From: Candidatus Gastranaerophilales bacterium
GTDB lineage: Bacteria > Cyanobacteriota > Vampirovibrionia > Gastranaerophilales > Gastranaerophilaceae
DNA: 64,000 bases
Assembly (NCBI GenBank): GCA_944325155.1
Contig: CALUYY010000010.1
Location: forward strand, 1 to 64,000
Reading direction: 5' to 3'
The position numbers were made by a program, and so were the translations under genes. This document shows, piece after piece, positions 26,363 through 36,502 of this stretch. The notes below the pieces were generated by a model that made no database searches, was not told the DNA's origin, and saw nothing but the letters and a program-made list of their open reading frames with translations. The number at the start of each line of letters is the position of its first letter. Position 1 is the first letter of the stretch.

Positions 26363-26734
26363 ATGTCCATTGAAGGTATTAATGCAGCAAACAACTTGGC
26401 TGATATTCAAGGTGTTGACCAAGCAAAACCAATTAAAAAAGCGGAAGAACCAAAAGTTGATTTATCCGATCCGGTTGATACCGTTGAATTAAGCGGTAAA
26501 GCAGCAAAAAAAGAAGGTGCTTCAACAGCTAAAAAAGTTGGCGTAGGCATTGCTTCATTTTTACTTCCCGGTTTAGGACAATTTATAAACGGTGAACCTA
26601 AAAAAGGTTTTGCATATTTAGGCGGTTCAATAGGCTGCGCAATTCTTGCAGGCTTTACAGGCCCGATTGGTGCGGTTGCTGCATTAGCAGTCGGTGTTTC
26701 ATCAATCGTTGATGCGGTTAAAAACGCTAACTAA
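26363..26734 (+). CDS. Small TM2-like membrane protein (123 aa)
   Basis: The first 55 residues are soluble (MSIEGINAANNLADIQGVDQ, then Lys-rich). The rest contains two or three hydrophobic segments with FLLPGLGQFINGEPKKGFAYLGG, a pattern seen in TM2-type and other small membrane proteins where GLGQ-x-NG precedes a turn. A consensus AAGGAG ribosome site and a strong terminator suggest high expression as a single gene. The MSIE start is shared with the EESAG-repeat protein. Function unknown. Confidence 0.7.
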   Translation: MSIEGINAANNLADIQGVDQAKPIKKAEEPKVDLSDPVDTVELSGKAAKKEGASTAKKVGVGIASFLLPGLGQFINGEPKKGFAYLGGSIGCAILAGFTGPIGAVAALAVGVSSIVDAVKNAN

Positions 26735-26750
26735 ATTTTAATTTATATAT

Positions 26751-26788
26751 AAAAAAAGACCTTATCAATTTGATAAGGTCTTTTTTTA
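26751..26788. terminator. Bidirectional terminator between the TM2-like gene and metK
   Basis: AAAAAGACCTTATCAA and TTGATAAGGTCTTTTT form a long perfect stem with A and T runs on both flanks, serving convergent genes. Confidence 0.88.
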
Positions 26789-26799
26789 TTGTGATATTT

Positions 26800-28068
26800 T
26801 TATACCATTGCTTTTTCTTTGGCCATTTCTTTTAATTTGTCCGCCATTTGAACTTCTTCCCATGGAACATAAAAATCTACTCTTCCCATGTGTCCGTATG
26901 CGGCCAGTTTTTGATAGAATTTTCCGCCGAATTTTGAAGGAAGCTCTCTTAATTGGAATTGCTTAATTATGGCGGCAGGTCTTAGGTCAAATGTTTTCTT
27001 TACTATTTCTTGTAATTCTTCATCTTTGATTTTACCTGTTCCGAATGTATCAACCAAAACCGAAACGGGTTCTGCCATACCGATTGCATAAGCAAGCTCA
27101 ATTTCGCACCTTTGTGCAAGTCCTGCGGCAACGATATTTTTTGCAACCCATCTTGCCGCATATGCTGCGGAGCGGTCAACTTTCGTGGGGTCTTTGCCTG
27201 AAAATGCGCCGCCGCCGTGGCGTGCGTATCCGCCGTAGGTGTCAACAATGATTTTTCTTCCCGTAAGCCCAGCATCTCCTTGCGGTCCGCCTATAACAAA
27301 TCTTCCCGACGGATTAATATAATATTTTGTTGTTTCATCGGGTTTGATTTTTTCGTTTTTGAATACTTCGTTTATAACGTATTCAATCATATCTTTTCTT
27401 ATTATTTCCTGTATTTTTTTATTATCGGTTTCGTTATTGATTTCGGGGTCGTGCTGGGTGGAAATAACGATTGTATCAATTCTTTTCGGTTTATTGTCGA
27501 CATATTCGACCGTAACCTGTGTTTTGCCGTCGGGTCTTAAATAGTTAACGGTTTTATTTTTTCTTACTTCGGATAATTTATATGCAAGTTTATGCGCAAG
27601 AGAAATTGGAAGAGGCATTAATTCTTCCGTTTCGTTGCAGGCATATCCGAACATTATTCCCTGATCTCCGGCGCCTAAGTTTTCCGTTTCCGTTGCCGAA
27701 GTTGCGCTTGTGTCATTTCTTGTTTCAAGCGCTTTATTAACACCGCCTGCGATATCCGTTGATTGTTCATCTATGCTTGTTAAGACGGCACATGTTTTAT
27801 AATCAAAGCCGCCGCCTTCTTCGCCTTTATATCCTATTCTTTTAATCGTATCTCTGACAACCGAAGGAATATCAACGTAACAATTTGATGAAATTTCCCC
27901 CGAAACAAGAACCATTCCCGTTGTTGCGGTTGTTTCCGCCGCAACTCTGCTTTGAGGGTCTTTTGTTAAAAAAACGTCAAGAATGGCATCTGAAATCTGG
28001 TCGCAAACTTTATCGGGATGGCCTTCCGTTACCGATTCCGATGTAAACAAAAAATTTTTAAGTGGCAT
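26800..28068 (-). CDS. metK: S-adenosylmethionine synthetase
   Basis: Makes SAM from methionine and ATP. Conserved motifs are [18 protein letters not shown] near residue 15, [12 protein letters not shown] in the middle, [15 protein letters not shown], and the P-loop-like [16 protein letters not shown]. At 422 aa it is a little longer than the E. coli enzyme (384), as in several other phyla. A consensus ribosome site lies before the ATG. Its 5' leader contains possible secondary structure. It diverges from aspS with 148 bp between. Confidence 0.98.
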   Translation of the reverse strand: MPLKNFLFTSESVTEGHPDKVCDQISDAILDVFLTKDPQSRVAAETTATTGMVLVSGEISSNCYVDIPSVVRDTIKRIGYKGEEGGGFDYKTCAVLTSIDEQSTDIAGGVNKALETRNDTSATSATETENLGAGDQGIMFGYACNETEELMPLPISLAHKLAYKLSEVRKNKTVNYLRPDGKTQVTVEYVDNKPKRIDTIVISTQHDPEINNETDNKKIQEIIRKDMIEYVINEVFKNEKIKPDETTKYYINPSGRFVIGGPQGDAGLTGRKIIVDTYGGYARHGGGAFSGKDPTKVDRSAAYAARWVAKNIVAAGLAQRCEIELAYAIGMAEPVSVLVDTFGTGKIKDEELQEIVKKTFDLRPAAIIKQFQLRELPSKFGGKFYQKLAAYGHMGRVDFYVPWEEVQMADKLKEMAKEKAMV

Positions 28069-28154
28069 AATTTTTCTCCTTAATTTATATAACCGCCGGT
28101 AAGGTTTTTAATTCCAACCCGGTACAATTAGACATTCTATTACAAAGATATTAT

Positions 28155-28183
28155 TTGGTAAAATTATATTTTTATTTTATAAT
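28155..28183 (+). promoter_or_regulatory. Sigma70-like promoter for aspS
   Basis: TTGGTA (28155-28160) and TATAAT (28178-28183) are 17 bp apart, 33 bp upstream of the aspS start. Confidence 0.6.
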
Positions 28184-28216
28184 TTAGCTGAAAACAATTG
28201 TTTAAAGGGATTAAAA

Positions 28217-29992
28217 ATGGAATTAGCTTATAAAAAACAAAATTGCACGGAATTAACGGAAGATAATATAGGCGCAGACGCTGTTCTTGCAGGCTGGGCT
28301 TCAACCATAAGAGATTTGGGCGGTATTATTTTTGTTGAAGTAAGGGACAGATCGGGTCTGTTTCAGGTTGTTGCGGACCCTCAAATAAACCCTCAGGTTT
28401 ATGAAACTTTCCAAAAATTAAAAACCGAATATGTTATTCAGGTTAAAGGCAAAATCTCAAAACGCCCCGACGATACAATAAACGAAAAATTAAAAACGGG
28501 CAGAATTGAAATGTATCCCGATGAAATCCAAATTTTATCCGCTGCAAAAACTCTCCCCTTTCAATTGGAAGATGAAACGGTGTCTGAAGATGTCAGATTA
28601 AAATACAGATATCTTGATTTAAGATGTGAAAAAACTTTAAATAATATTGTTCTAAGACATAAAATCGTAACGGCAATCAGAAACTATTTAAATTCAAATG
28701 ATTTTCTGGAAGTTGAAACTCCGATTTTATGTAAAACAACTCCCGAAGGCGCAAGAGATTATCTTGTACCGAGCAGGGTTTATGACGGTAAATTTTTTGC
28801 GCTTCCGCAATCACCCCAAATTTTTAAACAGCTTTTAATGGTCGGCGGAATTGAAAAATATTATCAAATTGCAAAATGCTTCCGTGATGAAGATTTAAGG
28901 TCCGACAGACAGCCCGAATTTACGCAGGTAGACTTAGAGATGAGCTTTGTCGAACAGGATGACGTTATTAAAGTAACCGAAGGTCTTGTAAAAGAAGCAT
29001 TTAAAGCGGCGGGGGTCGAAGTTAATCCGCCGTTTAAAAGAATAACCTGGCATGAAGCCATGGATAAATACGGTTCCGATAAACCCGATACAAGATTCGG
29101 TTTAGAATTATTTGATGTAACCGATATTATGGCAGCCTCCACGTTTGAAGCGTTTAAGGCCGTTATAAATAACGGAGGAACCGTAAGAGCGATTAAAATC
29201 CCCGGTATTGCAAGCTATTCAAGAAAAGAAATGGATGATATAAGAAATCTTGCAATAAAATTCGGCGCAAAAGGTCTTGCCTGGGTTACTTATATGGAAG
29301 ACGGAAGCGTTAAATCGCCCGTGTTTAAATTCTTAAACGAAGAACAAATTGAAGAAATCCAAAAAAGAGCGGACGCAAATAAAGGCGATATTGTTTTCTT
29401 TGTTGCGGATAACCCCAAAGTCGTATTTGATGTTTTAGGCAGATTCAGATTATACTTTGGCGAAAGATTAAATTTAATCGACAAAGATAAACACGACCTG
29501 CTTTGGGTTGTTGATTTTCCTTTGTTTGAATACTCCGCCGAAGAGGACAGATACGTTTCCGTTCACCACCCGTTTACAATGCCCGCTTACGAAGACATTG
29601 ATAAATTGGAATCGGATAAGGCCCATGTTAAATCAATTGCATACGACATTGTATATAACGGCGTTGAACTCGGCGGCGGTTCAATCAGAATACATTCAAG
29701 CGAAATACAGGAAAGAGTCTTTAAGGCAATCGGACTTACCGATGAAGACATTAAAGAAAAGTTTGAATTTCTTGTTCAAGCCTTCCAATACGGAACTCCG
29801 CCCCATGGCGGTCTTGCAATCGGTTTAGACAGGCTCGTTGCGCTTTTGACCCGTTCAAATTCAATAAGAGATGTAATAGCATTTCCCAAAAACTCACAGG
29901 CAAAAGACTTAATGTCTAATGCTCCGGGGTCTGCAAGCGAAACACAGCTCAGAGAATTGCATATTAAATTAAGAAATGTTCCTAAAGTTTAG
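28217..29992 (+). CDS. aspS: Aspartyl-tRNA synthetase, bacterial type
   Basis: A class II synthetase of 591 aa, the bacterial form with the inserted GAD domain. An N-terminal OB fold (residues about 15-110) binds the anticodon. Motif 2 lies in [17 protein letters not shown], and motif 3 in [13 protein letters not shown] near residue 545. GGGSIRIH is also present. Whether it is discriminating or also loads tRNA-Asn cannot be told here. AAAGGGA is the ribosome site, and a strong hairpin follows the gene. Confidence 0.98.
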   Translation: MELAYKKQNCTELTEDNIGADAVLAGWASTIRDLGGIIFVEVRDRSGLFQVVADPQINPQVYETFQKLKTEYVIQVKGKISKRPDDTINEKLKTGRIEMYPDEIQILSAAKTLPFQLEDETVSEDVRLKYRYLDLRCEKTLNNIVLRHKIVTAIRNYLNSNDFLEVETPILCKTTPEGARDYLVPSRVYDGKFFALPQSPQIFKQLLMVGGIEKYYQIAKCFRDEDLRSDRQPEFTQVDLEMSFVEQDDVIKVTEGLVKEAFKAAGVEVNPPFKRITWHEAMDKYGSDKPDTRFGLELFDVTDIMAASTFEAFKAVINNGGTVRAIKIPGIASYSRKEMDDIRNLAIKFGAKGLAWVTYMEDGSVKSPVFKFLNEEQIEEIQKRADANKGDIVFFVADNPKVVFDVLGRFRLYFGERLNLIDKDKHDLLWVVDFPLFEYSAEEDRYVSVHHPFTMPAYEDIDKLESDKAHVKSIAYDIVYNGVELGGGSIRIHSSEIQERVFKAIGLTDEDIKEKFEFLVQAFQYGTPPHGGLAIGLDRLVALLTRSNSIRDVIAFPKNSQAKDLMSNAPGSASETQLRELHIKLRNVPKV

Positions 29993-30008
29993 GTAAAATA
30001 AAAAGCTT

Positions 30009-30038
30009 TTTGCGCACTTTTTTAAAAAAGTGCGCAAA
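30009..30038 (+). terminator. Palindromic terminator after aspS
   Basis: A perfect 30-base palindrome (TTTGCGCACTTTTTT and its complement) begins 17 bp after the aspS stop. It is A/T-rich at the centre and is followed by a T-rich stretch. Confidence 0.75.
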
Positions 30039-30125
30039 TTTATTTTTCAGGTTCAAAAAAAATATTTTCATACGTTAAAATTTTTGTTACCCCTTTTTAA
30101 AATTATGAAAGAGAAAGGAAATATA

Positions 30126-30710
30126 ATGAATTTAACAATCTCTCCGGTTAATTGTTCAAAACCCTGTAATAACGTCAGTTTTGGTATGGCAGAATTCAGC
30201 GAAGCGGGAAGAAGATTTGCGGACCAATATAAAGATGTTTATGCCCCGATTTCAAGGCCGAACAACTTAGATGCCAATATTGACTATTCAAAATTTTTTG
30301 AAGGAAAAAAATTATTCAGACAGTATCCTTTTGTAAAATACTTTAACGAAAAACTTCCCGATGATAAAGGCAACCCCGCCGGAATCGATGATATAACGGA
30401 TACGATTATTAAATGCGGGGCATCTAAAAGCCAAACTTCAAACGCAAAATTCATAAAACAGTTAATTGCGGCAGAACCCTCTATGGACAGGCTTAATAAA
30501 GCAACAAGAACACCGATTTCGGAAGCAATAAAAGAAGTTCTTGATACAAACTATGATAATCCGCAGGTATCAAACGAAGACACCCTTGCTCTTATAAGAA
30601 TGTCGGCTCCTGCCGTTGATAACAAAACAAAAGGTATTTTGGACGGTGTTATAGTTAACGCAAAAACGGGCGGCTATGTTGAACCCGCACCCAAAAAATC
30701 AAAAAAATAA
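30126..30710 (+). CDS. Uncharacterised protein with NVSFG N-terminal motif (194 aa)
   Basis: A helical, Asp/Lys-rich protein with no known domain. The start MNLTISPVNCSKPCNNVSFG contains an Asn-Val-Ser-Phe-Gly motif I associate with proteins in gut Melainabacteria genomes (a recollection, not checked). I chose the ATG at 30126 because AAAGGA precedes it. The longer frame from a GTG at 30030 begins inside the aspS terminator. Single gene, ended by a strong terminator. Confidence 0.65.
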   Translation: MNLTISPVNCSKPCNNVSFGMAEFSEAGRRFADQYKDVYAPISRPNNLDANIDYSKFFEGKKLFRQYPFVKYFNEKLPDDKGNPAGIDDITDTIIKCGASKSQTSNAKFIKQLIAAEPSMDRLNKATRTPISEAIKEVLDTNYDNPQVSNEDTLALIRMSAPAVDNKTKGILDGVIVNAKTGGYVEPAPKKSKK

Positions 30711-30716
30711 TATATA

Positions 30717-30752
30717 AAATAAAAAGGAGAGTTTAAACTCTCCTTTTTATTT
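30717..30752. terminator. Bidirectional terminator
   Basis: AAATAAAAAGGAGAGTTT and its complement form a perfect stem between the 194-aa gene and the convergent nagZ-like gene, overlapping the latter's last codons. Confidence 0.85.
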
Positions 30753-31814
30753 GATTGTTTTTTTAAGTTTTATTATTTTATCATACGAATCGTTTATTCT
30801 CTCGGGTGATATATATCCGTCAATTAAACCCTGTTTTATAATCAGGCTGATTTTATCAACAAGTTTTTTATCGTGTTCAAATCTGTTTGAAAATAATAAA
30901 ATATTTTCTCCCGCATTAATTCCCAAAGAAACAATTTCCGACAGTCCGTAATTTTTTCTTATTGCCCCCATATCAAGGTCATCGGTTATAATAACTCCGT
31001 CAAAATTTGTCTGAATTCTTAAAAATTTTTCAATTGTTTTGTAAGACAAGCTTGCGGGATATCTTTCGTCAATGTTTTTATTATAAACGTGCGATATCAT
31101 AACGGTTTGCATATCATTCAGGTTTGCAAGATATAAATAAGGGTATAATTCAAATTCTTTATATGTTTTTGTGGCGTCGACAAGTCCCAAATGAGTGTCG
31201 CCCGAAGGGCTTCCATGGCCGGGGAAATGTTTGACGGATGTTATTATTTTGTTTTTTTTATGCGCATTTATAAATTCTTTTGCATATTTTACGACAACTT
31301 TAGGGTCGTTTGAATAACTTCTTTCTTTTTTATCTATTATTGAATCTTTATTTATTGCAATATCGACACAAGGCGCAAAGTTAAGGTTAATATCCGCTTC
31401 TTTTAACATTTCTGCCATTTTATAATATTCATCATACGCTTCAATTTCGCTCATTTGCGCAACTTTTTTTGCGGATTTAAAATTTTGAAATCCGTTATTT
31501 TTATTCATTCTCTGAACGTATCCCCCCTCTATATCTATTGCAATAAAAGGCGGATGTTTTGCTTTGGAATTTTTAAGGGCGGATGTCATTTTTAAAAATT
31601 CTTCTTTGTTTTTAATGTTGTCTTCAAAAAATATGACGCCCGAAATCTTGTTGTCGTTAACCTGTTTTAATACTTCCTTAAATTCTTTTGATTTAACATT
31701 GTCGCCGTTAAATCCGACAATTATCATCTGTCCTATCATCTCGTCCAAATCCGCGCCAAAAGACGGAACTTGAAATAAAATAAACGATAATATAATAACC
31801 AGTATTTTTTTCAT
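30747..31814 (-). CDS. nagZ: Glycoside hydrolase family 3 beta-N-acetylhexosaminidase (NagZ-like)
   Basis: Cleaves N-acetylglucosamine from muropeptides or glycans. The family signature KHFPGHGSPSGDTH holds the Asp/His catalytic dyad region, and the nucleophile Asp lies in IITDDLDMGAI. Also visible are AIDIEGGYVQRM and APCVDIAIN. A Sec-like signal (MKKILVIILSFILFQVPSFG) suggests export, whereas E. coli NagZ is cytoplasmic. At 355 aa it is typical of single-domain GH3. It lies 46 bp after the TolC-like gene on the same strand. Confidence 0.9.
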   Translation of the reverse strand: MKKILVIILSFILFQVPSFGADLDEMIGQMIIVGFNGDNVKSKEFKEVLKQVNDNKISGVIFFEDNIKNKEEFLKMTSALKNSKAKHPPFIAIDIEGGYVQRMNKNNGFQNFKSAKKVAQMSEIEAYDEYYKMAEMLKEADINLNFAPCVDIAINKDSIIDKKERSYSNDPKVVVKYAKEFINAHKKNKIITSVKHFPGHGSPSGDTHLGLVDATKTYKEFELYPYLYLANLNDMQTVMISHVYNKNIDERYPASLSYKTIEKFLRIQTNFDGVIITDDLDMGAIRKNYGLSEIVSLGINAGENILLFSNRFEHDKKLVDKISLIIKQGLIDGYISPERINDSYDKIIKLKKTIK

Positions 31815-31860
31815 AATAAATTTGCTTTCAAATCAATAATCTTATTTGATTTTACCATTG

Positions 31861-33297
31861 TTAAGGTTTATAGTTTTCAACTATTCTGTCGATATTTATT
31901 ATTCCTTCATTAAACAATAATTCAACTTGATTAATGTTATATTCAATAACCGCCTGAAGGTATTCTATTCTTGCGTTTGTTTTTTGGCTCTGCGCCTGAA
32001 TAACGTCAATTAAAATCCCTTCTCCGGTATCAAGCCTCATTTCCGCCAAAGTTACGGATTCGGTTGCATAATCAACTTGTTTTTTCGTTATATCGATTCT
32101 CTGCAGTAATAATTTTGAATTGTAATAAGAATTTAAAAGTTCTTCTTCAATCTCCCTTATTTTATTTTGAAGCATATATTCCATTGAATTTATTTCATAT
32201 TGTTTTGCTTTTGCTTTTGTTATTGTTCCGAGTCCCGTATTTTCTCCCAATGCCCAATCAACATATACCCCGACAACGTTACTTCCGCCGAGCCCTATTT
32301 TTGCGGTACCCTGATATTGGTTTTGATAAAAAATTCTGGGTTTTGGGGAAAAGTCTGTATAAATTGATTTTTTATTATATTTTGCCGCTTTTATTTCATT
32401 TTTGATTGCTTTTATATCTTTTCTGTTTTTGTATGCGACTTCATATAAATCTTCAAGTTCCAAATTGTTATCAACGAGATTATTCGGTTTAACCTCTTTT
32501 TCAATCGGATACAAGGGGGTTTTAATTTCAATTCCCATAGTGTTTGATAATTTTGCCTGCATAAGCCTGAAATTGTTCATAGCTTCAATTAAGCTTCTTT
32601 TTGCGCTTGCAACTTCGTTTTTCTGCCTTATGACGTCAAATTTTGTTCCCATACCGGAAATCTCAAGATTTTTTGTTAAATTTAACTGTGCCGTTCTTTC
32701 ATATAAATTTTTAAGATGAATTTCAATATTAATTTTTGCCTGCAGTAATTGCCAGTAATAAACGCTTGTATACATTAAAATTTCTTCTTTTGTAAATTTA
32801 AGATTTTCATTTTGCGCAAGCTTTTTAAATTTTGCTTCTTTAGAATTAAAAATCTGTTTTCCGCCCTCCGTTAAAGAATGCCTTACAATTAGGGAAGATG
32901 ATAATGCAAGCTCGTTAAACCTGTTAACAAGTGCGGTGCCGACCAGAACCTGACCTCTGTAATAAATTGAATACCAGCTGTATGCAACTTCGGGCAGGAA
33001 TTTTGTAAGCGCATTTTTATGGAGATATTCATAGCTTTTATAAGTTTCAAATTGTGTTTTAATATTAAAATTATTTTCTATCGCAATACACAAACACTCA
33101 TCCAGACTGACGGGGATAATTTCCTGGCTTAAAAAATCTTTTATTTCATTTTCAAGATTTAATTCTTTTGAACAGTTTTTGCAATAATCCCTAAAATTGT
33201 TTTCAAATTTTTCGTCGTTAAATTTATAAATATCGCAATATGACGGATTAATCCAAATAAAATACAAAATTAAAGATATAACTATCCTATTTTTCAT
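31861..33297 (-). CDS. TolC-family outer-membrane protein
   Basis: A second TolC-like protein, not linked to a pump gene. A Sec signal (MKNRIVISLILYFIWINPSYC) precedes about 75 residues with two cysteines (CKNCSKELN). Two efflux repeats follow: residues about 60-260 (PVSLDECLCIAIENNFNIKTQFETY) and the second from about 285 (LEDLYEVAYKNRKDIKAIKNEI). A helical hairpin ends GEGILIDVIQAQSQKTNARIEY. The length matches the family. It could serve a type I secretion or an RND system elsewhere in the genome. Confidence 0.85.
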   Translation of the reverse strand: MKNRIVISLILYFIWINPSYCDIYKFNDEKFENNFRDYCKNCSKELNLENEIKDFLSQEIIPVSLDECLCIAIENNFNIKTQFETYKSYEYLHKNALTKFLPEVAYSWYSIYYRGQVLVGTALVNRFNELALSSSLIVRHSLTEGGKQIFNSKEAKFKKLAQNENLKFTKEEILMYTSVYYWQLLQAKINIEIHLKNLYERTAQLNLTKNLEISGMGTKFDVIRQKNEVASAKRSLIEAMNNFRLMQAKLSNTMGIEIKTPLYPIEKEVKPNNLVDNNLELEDLYEVAYKNRKDIKAIKNEIKAAKYNKKSIYTDFSPKPRIFYQNQYQGTAKIGLGGSNVVGVYVDWALGENTGLGTITKAKAKQYEINSMEYMLQNKIREIEEELLNSYYNSKLLLQRIDITKKQVDYATESVTLAEMRLDTGEGILIDVIQAQSQKTNARIEYLQAVIEYNINQVELLFNEGIINIDRIVENYKP

Positions 33298-33408
33298 AAT
33301 TGAATAAAAATAATCAAATTTTGCCCAAAAAATAATACACTTTATGGGCTAATGCTTTTATGATATTATTTCATTTGAAAATAAGATTATTTAAAAAAGA
33401 AGGAAATT

Positions 33409-36015
33409 ATGACAGAGACTCTTGAAAATCTTTCAACAACTTATAATGCAAGAGAAGTTGAGAAAGAAATTTATAAATTTTGGGAAGATAATGAATTTTT
33501 TAAAGCGGACAATAAAAGCAAAAAACCGCCTTATTCAATTGTTATTCCCCCGCCGAACGTTACGGGTATTTTGCATATGGGGCACGCACTGGACGGCACC
33601 TTGCAGGATATTTTAACAAGATATAAAAGAATGAAAGGTTTTGAAGCTCTCTGGCTTCCGGGGTGCGACCATGCTGGGATTGCAACCCAAAACGTTATTG
33701 AAAAAGAGCTTTCAAAACAGGGTAAAACCCGTTTTGACCTCGGCAGGGAAGAATTTTTAAATGTTACCTGGGATTGGGCAAACAGCCACAAATCAAGAAT
33801 TTTGGGGCAATTTAAGACATTGGGCGCTTCTTTTGATTTATCAAGAACAAGATTTACTCTTGATGAAGGGTGCTCAAAAGCGGTTAAAAAAGTTTTTGTT
33901 GATTTGTATAACAAAGGCTTGATTTATAAAGGTTCATACATTGTTAACTGGTGCCCGAGATGTCAGTCCGCCATATCGGATATTGAAACCGAATATGAAA
34001 CCGAACAGGGGCATTTGTGGGAAATTTCATATCCCATCAAAGACGAGATGGGCGCAATCGTTATTGCAACGACAAGACCCGAAACAATGTTCGGAGATGT
34101 TGCGGTTGCTGTTAATCCTAATGACTATAAATATAAAGATTTAATAGGAAAAAAATGCGTCATTCCTCTTGTCGGAAGAGAAATCCCCATTATTGCGGAT
34201 GAATACGTCGATAAATCTTTCGGAACGGGCGCCTTAAAAATTACCCCCGCACATGACCCTAACGACTTTGAAGTCGGAAAAAGGCATAATCTTCCCTTTA
34301 TCAAAGTAATAGATGAACAAGGGAAAATGATTGCAAGAAGCGAAGTCCACCCGGATGTTTGGGGCTTGGACAGATATGAAGCAAGAAAACGCACCGTTGA
34401 GATGTTAAAGGCGCATGAAGTTCTTGTTAAAATTGATAACCACGAACACAACGTCGGAAAATGCCAAAGATGTAATACAACGATTGAGCCTTTGTTATCG
34501 GAACAATGGTTTGTAAAAATGGAGCCTTTGGCAAAAGCGGCGATTGAAAAAGTTAAAGACGGCTCAATTCAATTTATCCCGAAACGCTGGGAGAAAAACT
34601 ATTTAATGTGGATGGAAAATATCCGGGATTGGTGCATTTCAAGGCAATTATGGTGGGGACACCAGATACCCGCATACTATCATAACGAAACAAAAGAAAT
34701 GGTAGTTGCAATGGAAAATCCTGATCCCAAAAACTATACTCAGGATAAAGATGTTTTAGATACCTGGTTTTCAAGCGGATTGTGGCCTTTTGAGACTATG
34801 GGATGGCCCGATGTTGAATCGGATGATTATAAAAAATTCTATCCGACATCAACTCTTGTAACCGGATTTGATATTATATTTTTCTGGGTTGCAAGAATGA
34901 TTACTATGGGGCTTGAATTTACGGGCGTTCCGCCGTTTTCAACCGTTTATATCCACGGGCTTATAAGGGATGAATTCGGACAGAAAATGTCAAAATCAAA
35001 AGGAAATACAATCGACCCCGTTTTATCTATCGAAAAATACGGGTGCGACGCCGTAAGGTTCACCCTTGCAAACCTTTGCACCTACGGCGGACAGGATATT
35101 AAACTGTCGGATGAAAAATTTGAATTCGGAAGAAACTTTGCAAACAAAGTTTGGAATGCTTCAAGGTTTGTTTTGATGAATCTTGAATCAAAAGAACAAA
35201 ATTTTGATTTATCAAATCTTTCAATTGCCGATAAATGGATTTTAACCAAACTGAACCAAACAATAAAAGAAGTTAACGACAACCTTGAAAATTACCGCAT
35301 AGGCGAAGTTACAACCGTTTTATACGACTTTTTCTGGAATTGTTACTGCGATTGGTACGTTGAATTATCGAAAATTGAAAAAAATGAAAACGTGCTGACT
35401 TATGTTTTGGATAATTTCTTAAGGCTTTTGCACCCCGTTATGCCTCATTTAACGGAAAAAATCTGGCAGTTAATGCCCGTTAAAAAAGAAGAAAAAGCAA
35501 TAATGAAATCAAAATTCCCCGAATACAACGAGAAATTTGATTTTGAAGAAGATTCAAAAGCCATGGAGATGGTGTTTGATGCAATAAGAAGCATAAGAAA
35601 CATAAGACAAAGCTTTAATATATCGCCCTCCGTTAAAGTTAACGTCAAAATCCAAGGGGAAATTGAACTCTATAAAAAAGTAACAAATTATCTTAAACGC
35701 CTTGCAAGGGTCGAAGAAATCGAATTTATAGACGATAACCATACATCAGATAAACAATCGGCAAGCGCTGTTGTTCAAAATTCAAAAATCATTGTTCCTC
35801 TTAAAGGTTTGATTGATATTGAACAGGAAATTTCAAGACAAAATAAAAAACTTGATAAATTAAACCAGGAAAAAAATTCTCTTCAAAACAGAATTAATAA
35901 TGAAAAATTTGTTAATTCCGCCCCTGCTGAAGTTGTTCAAAAAACAAAAGACAGAATACAGGAGCTTGAAGCCGAAGGACAGATTATTAAAAATTTAATA
36001 GATAATTTATCTTAA
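33409..36015 (+). CDS. valS: Valyl-tRNA synthetase
   Basis: A class I synthetase of 868 aa. The HIGH-equivalent is in PPPNVTGILHMGHAL (about residues 48-62), and the KMSKS loop in KMSKSKGN (about 530). The editing domain sits between them (TTRPETMFGDVAVAVNP). Anticodon-binding helices follow, with a C-terminal coiled coil (QNKKLDKLNQEKNSLQNRIN) that contacts the tRNA. The ribosome site GAAGGAA precedes the ATG. It ends overlapping a convergent gene by 9 bp, with a terminator hairpin inside that gene. Confidence 0.98.
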   Translation: MTETLENLSTTYNAREVEKEIYKFWEDNEFFKADNKSKKPPYSIVIPPPNVTGILHMGHALDGTLQDILTRYKRMKGFEALWLPGCDHAGIATQNVIEKELSKQGKTRFDLGREEFLNVTWDWANSHKSRILGQFKTLGASFDLSRTRFTLDEGCSKAVKKVFVDLYNKGLIYKGSYIVNWCPRCQSAISDIETEYETEQGHLWEISYPIKDEMGAIVIATTRPETMFGDVAVAVNPNDYKYKDLIGKKCVIPLVGREIPIIADEYVDKSFGTGALKITPAHDPNDFEVGKRHNLPFIKVIDEQGKMIARSEVHPDVWGLDRYEARKRTVEMLKAHEVLVKIDNHEHNVGKCQRCNTTIEPLLSEQWFVKMEPLAKAAIEKVKDGSIQFIPKRWEKNYLMWMENIRDWCISRQLWWGHQIPAYYHNETKEMVVAMENPDPKNYTQDKDVLDTWFSSGLWPFETMGWPDVESDDYKKFYPTSTLVTGFDIIFFWVARMITMGLEFTGVPPFSTVYIHGLIRDEFGQKMSKSKGNTIDPVLSIEKYGCDAVRFTLANLCTYGGQDIKLSDEKFEFGRNFANKVWNASRFVLMNLESKEQNFDLSNLSIADKWILTKLNQTIKEVNDNLENYRIGEVTTVLYDFFWNCYCDWYVELSKIEKNENVLTYVLDNFLRLLHPVMPHLTEKIWQLMPVKKEEKAIMKSKFPEYNEKFDFEEDSKAMEMVFDAIRSIRNIRQSFNISPSVKVNVKIQGEIELYKKVTNYLKRLARVEEIEFIDDNHTSDKQSASAVVQNSKIIVPLKGLIDIEQEISRQNKKLDKLNQEKNSLQNRINNEKFVNSAPAEVVQKTKDRIQELEAEGQIIKNLIDNLS

Positions 36016-36411
36016 ACGTTTTTTATAAGTCTTTTTTAATTGGCGCATAAATTTTTTATGCGCCTTTTTAAATGTTTTTTCCTGTTTTTTATCCAAGGGG
36101 ATATTTTCTGTATATTGAAGTTCAAAATCAATGTTTTCAATTAAATCAAGATATTCTTCATTAATTAAAATTAAAACTGCTTCAAGTTCTTCCTTTGATT
36201 TTGTTTCGTTTAAGACATCTTCAAGCGCAAGAGTTTTATTTTTTGATAAACCGTATATAAAGTCTAAAATTTCTCTGTTTGAATTTGGAACCTGTCTTTG
36301 TGCCAAATAATCAAGATAAAAGCTTTTGAAAAATTGTTCGACACTGCCTGAATATGCATGGTTAACGGTCAGACAGACAAAAATAAATAAGCTTAAAATT
36401 ATCTTTTTCAT
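36007..36411 (-). CDS. Secreted small basic protein of unknown function (134 aa)
   Basis: A Sec signal (MKKIILSLFIFVCLTVNHAYSG) is followed by a helical acidic region and a very basic C-terminus (KKAHKKFMRQLKKTYKKRLR). It probably acts in the periplasm. The 3' end overlaps valS by 9 bp and includes a hairpin that fits a valS terminator. No family recognised. Confidence 0.68.
   Translation of the reverse strand: MKKIILSLFIFVCLTVNHAYSGSVEQFFKSFYLDYLAQRQVPNSNREILDFIYGLSKNKTLALEDVLNETKSKEELEAVLILINEEYLDLIENIDFELQYTENIPLDKKQEKTFKKAHKKFMRQLKKTYKKRLR
36042..36069 (+). terminator. valS terminator embedded in the convergent coding sequence
   Basis: GGCGCATAAA and TTTATGCGCC form a perfect 10-bp stem with a 3-base loop followed by five Ts, 26 bp after the valS stop. 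On the other strand it encodes part of the basic tail of the 134-aa protein. Confidence 0.75.
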
Positions 36412-36473
36412 ATTTTGATTATACTTTGTTATAACAAAAATTAATCATTCATATGTTTAATTTAAAAATATTG

Positions 36474-36502
36474 TTGACGGGAAAGTTTGTTCTTGGTATT
36501 CT
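36474..36502 (+). promoter_or_regulatory. Sigma70-like promoter for tRNA-Lys
   Basis: TTGACG (36474-36479) and TATTCT (36497-36502) are separated by 17 bp. Transcription would start near 36509, leaving a leader of about 185 nt before the tRNA at 36693. Confidence 0.6.

Noticed and set aside
28069-28140. Known SAM riboswitch class before metK
   Set aside because: Sequence did not match the SAM-I, SAM-II, SMK or SAM/SAH patterns I know; recorded as structured leader only.
30030-30125. Longer start (GTG at 30030) for the 194-aa protein
   Set aside because: It begins inside the aspS terminator palindrome; the ATG at 30126 has a good ribosome site.
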